NCBI RefSeq assembly: GCF_002162135.1
Contig: NZ_CP021382.1
Coordinates: 682,001 to 746,000 of the forward strand
Origin: Cellvibrio sp. PSBB006
GTDB taxonomy: Bacteria; Pseudomonadota; Gammaproteobacteria; Pseudomonadales; Cellvibrionaceae
Direction: 5' to 3'
Length of the DNA stretch: 64,000 nt
Shown: in pieces, positions 52,764-61,700 of the stretch
Layout of the letters: every line of letters starts with the position of its first letter
How positions within the stretch are numbered: the first letter of the stretch is position 1
The notes under the pieces: model-generated
Seen by the model: the letters and a program-made list of their open reading frames with translations, nothing else
Told to the model about the DNA's origin: nothing
Database searches by the model: none
Position numbers and translations under genes: made by a program

Positions 52764-55700
52764 ATGAAAAAGAATATCCAAACCCGCAAGACCCTGTACC
52801 TGGCAATAACTGCTGCATCACAACTAATACTGATACCCGAGGTATTAGCTGGCCCGGAAGGCGGACGGGTTGTTGGTGGAAGTGGCACAATTGATCAATC
52901 AGGGTTGAATACGACGATTCAGCAGCAAACAGACCGTATGGCAATTGATTGGCAAAGTTTTAATGTGGCTGCTGATGAGCGGGTGCAGTTTATTCAACCA
53001 TCATCTTCATCGCTCTCTCTTAATCGGGTATTGAGTCACACGGGTTCAGAGATTCATGGTCGCATTGAGGCTAATGGTCATATCTTGCTGGTGAATCCAA
53101 ATGGTGTTTTCTTTGGTGAAAATTCACACATCAATGTTGGCGGCATGATTGCCAGTGGGTTAAGCATAGATCCGGCAGATTTTATGAATGGTGAATTCAC
53201 GTTGACTGCTCTGGAGGGAAGCGAAGGCAAGGTAATTAATTCCGGCATTATAAATGCGGCAACAGGTGGTTCAGTTTCCCTGATTGGGCAACAGGTAAAA
53301 AACGAAGGCGTGATTTCGGCAAGGCTGGGTGCAGTGAGCCTGGCGGCGGGTAAGGAAGCTGTCATAACCTTCGACCAGCAAGGGCTGGTAGGTGTACGGA
53401 TTACCAAAGAAATTTTGCAGGATGAGTTAGGTGTTGATGCAGCGCTAATCAATAGCGGCGAGATTTCTGCGGAGGGCGGCAGGATTCTGTTAAGCGCCAG
53501 CATGAGTCAGGATATATTCTCTCAGGCGGTGAATCATGGTGAGTTGAATTCTGCAAGCAGTGTGGTGATGCATGAGGATGGCAGTTTCACCCTGGGCGCA
53601 GGCGCGGATGTGATTAATACCGGCTCACTTGATGTGTCCAGCAACCTCGGTGATGCAGGGCAGGTTGTGGTTATCGGGGAAAATATTACCCACAGTGGTC
53701 AGGTTCGCGCGAATACGGATAGAGGCAACGCCGGGAATATTGAATTACACAGTGTTGACACAACACGTCTCACGGAATCCGCAAATATAGTGGCAGAAGC
53801 AGAAGCTGCGGGTACCGGCGGTAAAATCAAAATCCTGGGTAATAAAGTCGGGCTATTCGATGAAGCCCAAATAAGTGCTTCAGGTACTCATGGTGGTGGT
53901 GAAGTGTTAGTTGGCGGTGATGAAAGCGGCACTAACACACGCATTCGTAACGCTGATTTTATTTATGTTGGGCAAGATACACAGGTTAATGCTGATGGGA
54001 TATTGGATGGCCATGGAGGAAAAATTATTACCTTCGCTTCGGATACTGCCCGCATTCATGGTGAATTGAGTGCGCGTGGTGGTGAGTTTAGTGGTAATGG
54101 TGGGTTTATTGAAACTTCGGGATTAAAAGGGTTTGAATTATCCAGCACACCTCGGATATCCAGCCCCGCGGCAAATGGTGGGACATGGTTGATTGATCCA
54201 TACAGCATCGCCATCTCCGGTAGCGACACCAACAACATACCTGTAGTAGATAATGTCTTCACTTCCTCAGAAACAGGTTCTGTCGTATATTTTGATACAT
54301 TAAAAGCCGTTTTAAATGACGCGGGAAACGAAGGTGTTGTAATTATCAGAACGGGAGCTGGTGGTAATGGCGAAGGAAATATTTCTCTTCTCAGTAATAT
54401 TGAATATGACATAGCTCAAGGAGATACTACTACATTACGCTTAGAAGCTCATAATAATGTCGTTTTTGGAAATAATCGTTATATAAGAAATGCTTCTGAT
54501 AATTCAGGTAAATTAAACATTGAGTTAATCGCTAACCTTGACGGCGACACCAGCAATGGTGGCGACATTATTTTCAACCAAGGAAGCTATATAAGAACTT
54601 CTGGCGGCTATTTTTCTGCTGGTGTCAGATTTGATACTAATGAACAAGGCGAATTGGTTGCTCGACCAGAGGATATAGCAACACCCAAAGGAAATGATTT
54701 TCTTGCTTATGCAAATAATAACGATGACTTCGCTACTATTGATACCTCAACCGGGACTGATGATATAGGTGGTACCGTTATCATTAATATGGGAGGAGAT
54801 GTATCAGCGGGTTCCAGTATTGTAACGGGTGGTGCAGGATTTACTGTTCTCGCTTCTTTCAGTTTTACCAATAATTTTAACGATGCAACCATCAACACCT
54901 CCAATAATTTTGGCGGTGGAGACATTACTATTAACTCCACTGGCGATGTGAATCTTGGCGCGGTTGATTTTAGCTATCTTTATACAAATGAGGCTGTGCG
55001 CTCAGGATCGGTAACTGTCGGATCTGGTGGCGATGTTTATTTGCATGAGAACATCGATTTTAACAACACTGAAATTCGTGGTGATGTTGATCCCAATAAT
55101 GGTGAGGATTCGTCCTTAGTAATTACTTCTGTTGGTGATATCAATATTATTGGCTCAATTACTGATTCCCATGGAACCGATGACAGGGATATCTTTGATA
55201 TAACACTCGACGCTGGCGGTGCTGTTGATATTCAGGGCTCCATTGCGACTTCTGGTGGTAATGTCACAATTCTTAATTCAGCTTCTGTGACTACGGCGGA
55301 TGATGGCGGGGCAAGCATTAGTACACTCGGTACTTACGAGGACGCTACTACCTTTTATGGCAATGTGGTTATTAACTCCACTGGTGCAGTTTCAATCGGC
55401 TCTGCCATTGATACGGCGGGCGGTACCTTTACCGTCAATTCTTCTTCTGAGTTTTCCAATAACTTTAATGATGGAGATGCACTAATCAGTACTGGTGGTG
55501 GTGTATTTTCAGTGACGTCCTCTGGTGCAGTTTCCATTGGATCGACCGTCGCGACCAGCGGTGGCGACTTTGTTGTGGTCGAATCCGGCTCCTTTAACAG
55601 TAATATAAATGACGCTTATATTGATACATCCACATCGTCATCTGCACCCGTTGGAGCCGGAGGCGGAGATATCCAAATAAATGCCAATGGTAATATTATC

Positions 55701-58700
55701 CTTGGTCTGATGGACTTTACTTATGCCGCTACCACAAATGATAACGATACGGTAAGGGTCGGTTCAGTTACCGCGACAGCGGGAGGAAACATAACGCTAG
55801 CGAGATTACTTAACTATAACGACACAGGGCCAAGGGATGTTGATGCAGAAGGAACCTTACCAAATCATGGAGAAGAAGTTTTCATCGATTTCTCTGCGAA
55901 TGGCGATATTAATATTGATGCCTTGATCTACGATCGTATTGGTGATGCACGTGATTTGATGGAAGTCAGGTTGGCTGCCGATGCGGATAATACTAATACT
56001 GGCACCGTGAATATCAATGCAGATATTTACACATCTGGCGGAACCTTCACTGCCTCCGGGAACATCTTTGACTCATCAGGTTTTGTGGTCAATACAGATC
56101 ATGCCAATAGTGGTGAAGGACCTGAACCTGGTAACCAAACGCTTCAAGAAGAAGCAACCTGGTCAGACGGCGGTGATATCACCATATCAGCATCATCATC
56201 AATTACTTTAGGACAAATGGTTACAGATTCAGATTGTCTTGAGGCAACGATTTGTACAGGAAACTTGACAGTTCAAGGCCGTGTAGCTGGTGCAGACTCT
56301 CCAAGCATTAGCCAAACTGAAAGCTTATCGGTAGCGGGATCGCTAACCGTTGATGTTGGAGCTGGTAGTGTAACCCTAACAGACACATCAAACAGCTTCA
56401 CTGGGCCGCTTATTTTTAATAATGCAGGAACCGTTGAGTTGGTTAACGGCAATGATGCTGGAACGGTTATTGGCCAATCGACGATTGATGGAGGGTTTAC
56501 ACTGACCAGCGGCGGCGAAGTGACACAGTTTGATGACACGGTTTCGTTAACGGTGTATGGGCAAACGTCACTCAGCGCAGACAATAACAGTATCAATCTA
56601 TCCAATGAGGCTAATGATTTCGTTGGTGTAATTAATGTTTCTTCTGTGGGTTCGCTAGTGCTTTCAGACAGTAATGATTTGAGCATTGGCGATATCAATA
56701 CAAGTGGTAACTCAACGCGCGTAACCGGAGATATTACCCTTTCGGCTGGTGGCAACCTTGTAACTGGCGCTATTACAGCAAATGGTCCGACAGGTAATAC
56801 GTCAAATCGCGATGGAGGGCAAGTCACACTCTCCGCCAATAATAATATTGAGATCGCAAGTATTTCTGCTATCGGTGCAGAAGGGCTGAACGATTCTGGC
56901 AACAGAACGGGAGGGAATGGTGGTACGGTATCCATTGTCTCCACTAACGGTTTGGTTGACGTGGTAACTATCAATACCGATGGTGGAAATGGGCACGAAT
57001 CTACAGGTAACAATAACAGAAATGGTGGCCAAGCTGGCAACATCATAATAACAGCACAAGCTCCAGCACAACATATAACACTAAATGGAAACTTGTCCTC
57101 CCAAGGTGGGCTAGCGGGTAACCCGAACCATCAAAATGGCACAGGTGGTAATATAAATTTCAGCGGCTCAGTACAACTAGCTAATAATATAACCATCGAT
57201 GCAGGCGTTAAAGAAAATGCTACCGGTGATGTGGTTCTAGGAAATATTGTTTTTAACGGCATACTTAATTCTGATAACAGCGCCCCACGGAATCTTAATC
57301 TCGTCGCAAACGATATTACTTTTAGAGAAAATGTTGGTGAGGTTAATCGGCTAGGTCTCCTGGATGTAAATGCTATTAGCGATGTGACCGCGCAATCAAT
57401 GGACGCGGAGCTACGCAGTCTAAATGCAAGTACCCTGATCGCATTAGCCACAGGTTTTTATACCGGTGATATCAATACCTTCGCAGAGCTTCCTGATACA
57501 ACAGGCGGGTCCATCACCGTCGCAGCAGAAGATATCAGTATCGGTGCTATGAATTCATCAGGTACCGGAGTTGCCAGTGGCGGTTCTATTTCTGTTACGG
57601 CGTCAGGTGAAAATGCGTCCATTACACTAAATGGCGACATAAATGCACTATCTGGTGATAACAGCGCTCAAGGTAATGTTGATATAACACTGGCATCGGC
57701 GGGCTCCGTTTTTCTTAATCCTGCTAACTTTTTTACATCAATGATTAACATCATTGGCAGTAGCGGTGATGACACACTGCACGGCTTTGATATTGATAGT
57801 AGGTGGACGATCCTTAGCGATAATCAAGGAAACATAGGTAATGGCAATATAGACTCGGTTTCTTTTAGTGACATCGAGCATCTTGTTGGTGGTAGTGGTA
57901 TTGATACCTTTTCGTTAAACGCTGATATCACAGGGTCCATTGATGGTGATGACGGTAATGATGTTTTTAATATCGCAAGTAATGTGACATCAGCATTAAT
58001 GGGCGGCGACGGTGATGATGCCTACAATATACTTTTAGGCGGCATTACCGCTGACATTGATGGTGGAAGTAACGGCAATGACACCGTCAAAGGTTTCAAT
58101 GATGCAATAAACACGAATTTCTGGACGCTCACTAACGCAAACGCTGGCACCTTGATAAATAACGGAGCTACCATCAATTTTTCAGGTATAGAGACTCTTG
58201 ATGGCGGGACAGGAAACGATATTCTACAAGGACGAAACCAGCTTAATAACTGGCAAATTACAGGTAATAACGAGGGCACACTTGCTCAACGACTTGAAAC
58301 GCCGCCCGATACCATCAATTTCTCTGCCATAGAAAACCTCAGCGGTGGCAATCTAAACGATTATTTCACCTTTGGTACATCAGGATTTATCTCTGGCTTG
58401 TTAACCGGCGGTGGAGGCTCAGAAAATGCTGTTACGGGGCGTGACGCTGAGAATCAATGGAATATTACAAGCGCTAATGAAGGCGCAATATCAGACCTTT
58501 CTTCCAGCTCAGAAGAAGTATATCTGGCTAGCTTTCAGAATATTCAGGTTTTAAATGGTGGGTCAGATATTGATACATTTGTGTTGAATGGCGGCAATGT
58601 AGCGCAAATCAACGGCGGCGGTTCTGTGGATTCTCTACAAGCTGATAATTTATTGAATACCTGGGTGTTGGTTTCACCCACCTCAGGCACATTGGAAACT

Positions 58701-61700
58701 GCGGCTCCAGATAGTTACTTACTGAGTTTCTCCGACGTAGAAAATCTTAATGGCAACAATCAGATAGATACCTTTATCTTTGCCATGGAAGAAGAGTACA
58801 ACGGTATTATAGATGCCGTAGGCGATGACAACATTGTCAGTATCGCTGAGGATGTCAACGCGAATATTGCGATTGTATTGGGCGAGAGTATTAATGGTGT
58901 CTTGAATGCTGACATCGTGATGGGCAATGGTCTGGGATCTATCACGGTCCAGGGTGATGCGGCCGACGTCCATACCTGGGAAGTTAATGATGTGGGGCAA
59001 ATTGTTGCAGAAGCTGATGGCGAAAATGATGGCCTGGTTTCCAATAACAATGGGGATAATATTCGCTTTATTGATTTTGCAAATTTAATTGGCAGCGAAG
59101 CTACTGACAATTTTTCAATTTTTGACGGCGCTTCAATTACCGGGACGATTAACGGCGGCTCTGGTTCTTCAGTTAACACATTATCCAATAATACGTCTAA
59201 TAGCACCTGGGTTCTCATTGGTAGCCGTCAAGGCGATCTGACAAACGACTCCAATTCCACTATCGCTGAATTTACCAATATTCACACACTCATCGGCAGT
59301 GGATCAGATTCTCTCGTTGGACGTAATCAAACTAACGACTGGCAAATTAATGCCTCAAACGGTGGCTACGTTCAAATTAACGGCAGCTCTGCGGATCGCG
59401 TTGAGTTTTCTGGTATGCAGAATATCACCGGTGGAGCCGGCAATGATTATTTTACATTTTTAAATGCCGGTATTATTGAAGGTACGGTGACTGGTGGTAA
59501 TGGAACGGATACTCTTATTTCCCGTAACACAACAAACATATGGCTTATTGATGGTGTAAATCAAGGACGAGTGACCGACGAAATTGCCAACCCATTGGAA
59601 CCCTACGCTAAATTTCAGGGAGTTGAAAATCTGGTTGGAGGTAGTAGTTCTGATACATTTTCATTCTCTAACAATGGCAGTATTGTTGATGCGGATGGTG
59701 GCGATGGAATCGATTCCATCAGTTTTGCAGGCATTGAAAATGTCGTTGTGACTTTGGGTACAGCAACTCTTAATGGTGTACGCGGTATCGAGCAATTTAT
59801 TGGCAATGGAGCAACCAGCACATTAAAAACAGCTAATACAACGGGAACTAATACCTGGACGATCTTTGATTTTGATACAAGTAATGCGAGTGATCCAAAA
59901 ATAGACGGATTGGATGACGGTGAAGTGAATCTTGCGGATGGCTCAAGTATAACCTTTATTGATTTCAGTAATCTGGAAGGCGGTTCTGGTACAGATATCT
60001 TTACATTTGATCATGAAAATTCTGGATCTATTACTGGTAGCGTTTCAGGTGGTGCTGACGGTGACAGCACAATAATTGGTAGAAATACAACTAATACCTG
60101 GCAGCTTTCAGGTGCGGGAAATAGCCTTGGCGTTACCGATGGCGCGACTTATGTTGCATCTTTTTCCGGAATCCAAACTATTCAAGGTGGCAATGATGTA
60201 GACATCTTTGCCATCAATAATGCCTTTGCCGGCAGCGTTCTTGGTGGTGCTGGTGATGATGTATTCCATATCAATGCATCAGTAGATGAATTATTTGGCC
60301 AAGATGGGAATGATCAGTTTAACTTTACCAGCGTAAATAATAGTGGCCATACATCTTACATTGACGGAGGGGTAGGGCAAAACATATTGAGGGGACGCAA
60401 TATCGCTACAACATGGCAGTTTACTGGCACTGCCAACTATCTCGTTAGCAATGATAATTTTATATATGTAGAAAATTTCTCCAATATTCAAACGCTGCAA
60501 GGTGGTAATGCTAATGACACCTTTGTTATTGATGATGACTTTGGAGGAAATATCTATGCTGGTGCAGGAGCCGATGTTTTTATCATTAATGCATCTTCGA
60601 CTAATTTATTTGGTGAAGATGGCGACGATGATTTCGATTTTACAAGTACCAATAACGCAGGCAGCGCAAGCATTATAGACGGTGGTGGTGGCGAAAATAC
60701 GCTTCAGGGGCGCCACACATCAACCACCTGGAATTTGAACAGTGGCGCTAATAGTCTCAGTGTCAGTGGCTCAGGGACACCTTATGTTACAAGTTTTTCG
60801 AGCATCCAGCTGGCACAGGGCGGAAATGCTATTGATACCTTTAATATCAACAGCAACTATCTGGAAAGCATTGCTGGTGGCGGCAACGCGGATATCTTCT
60901 ATATTAATGCGGAGGTTAATAACCTATACGGCGAATCAGGCGATGATCAATTCACGTTTTCGGGAATTAATAATGCAGGAATAGCCAACGTCCTTGATGG
61001 TGGTACTGGTAACGATATCCTGATTGGTCGCGATATGGTAACGGTGTGGGCCTTGAACACGAGCAATACCTTAACTGCAGGTAGTGATATTTATGTTGGC
61101 GGCATTGTAGCAATCGAAACACTTCAAGGTGGGGATGCAGTAGATACTTTCAATATAGAGAATGATCTGTTCAACAGCATCCTCGGCGGTGCCAACAACG
61201 ACATATTTAATATTAATGCCTTAGTCAACTCTATCTCCGGCGAAGCTGGCGATGACCAGTTTATTTTCTCTTCCGCAAACAATGCCGGTAGTGCCGATAC
61301 TCTGGATGGCGGAAATGGTAACGATATGTTGGTTGGGCGCAATACAGCCAATAGCTGGCTTATTGACGATATTGGTAGCAGCTTACGGGTCACCGGCAGC
61401 GGTAGTGATTATGTTCAACTGTTTATTGATATGCAGATACTGCAGGGCGGTAACAATACCGACACCTATAATGTAAACGCCGACTTTAGCGGCAATATAT
61501 TTGGCGGTGCCGGCAATGATGCCTTCAATATCAATGCCACAGTTAACCTTCTCGCCGGTGAAGCCGGTAACGACCAATTCCTGTTCAACAGCTCCGACAA
61601 CGCAGGGAATGCCACCAGCATTCAAGGTGGCGATGGCGAAAACACGCTGGTAGGACGTAACCTCGCGAACACCTGGAACATTGCAGCAAGTGGCAGCCTG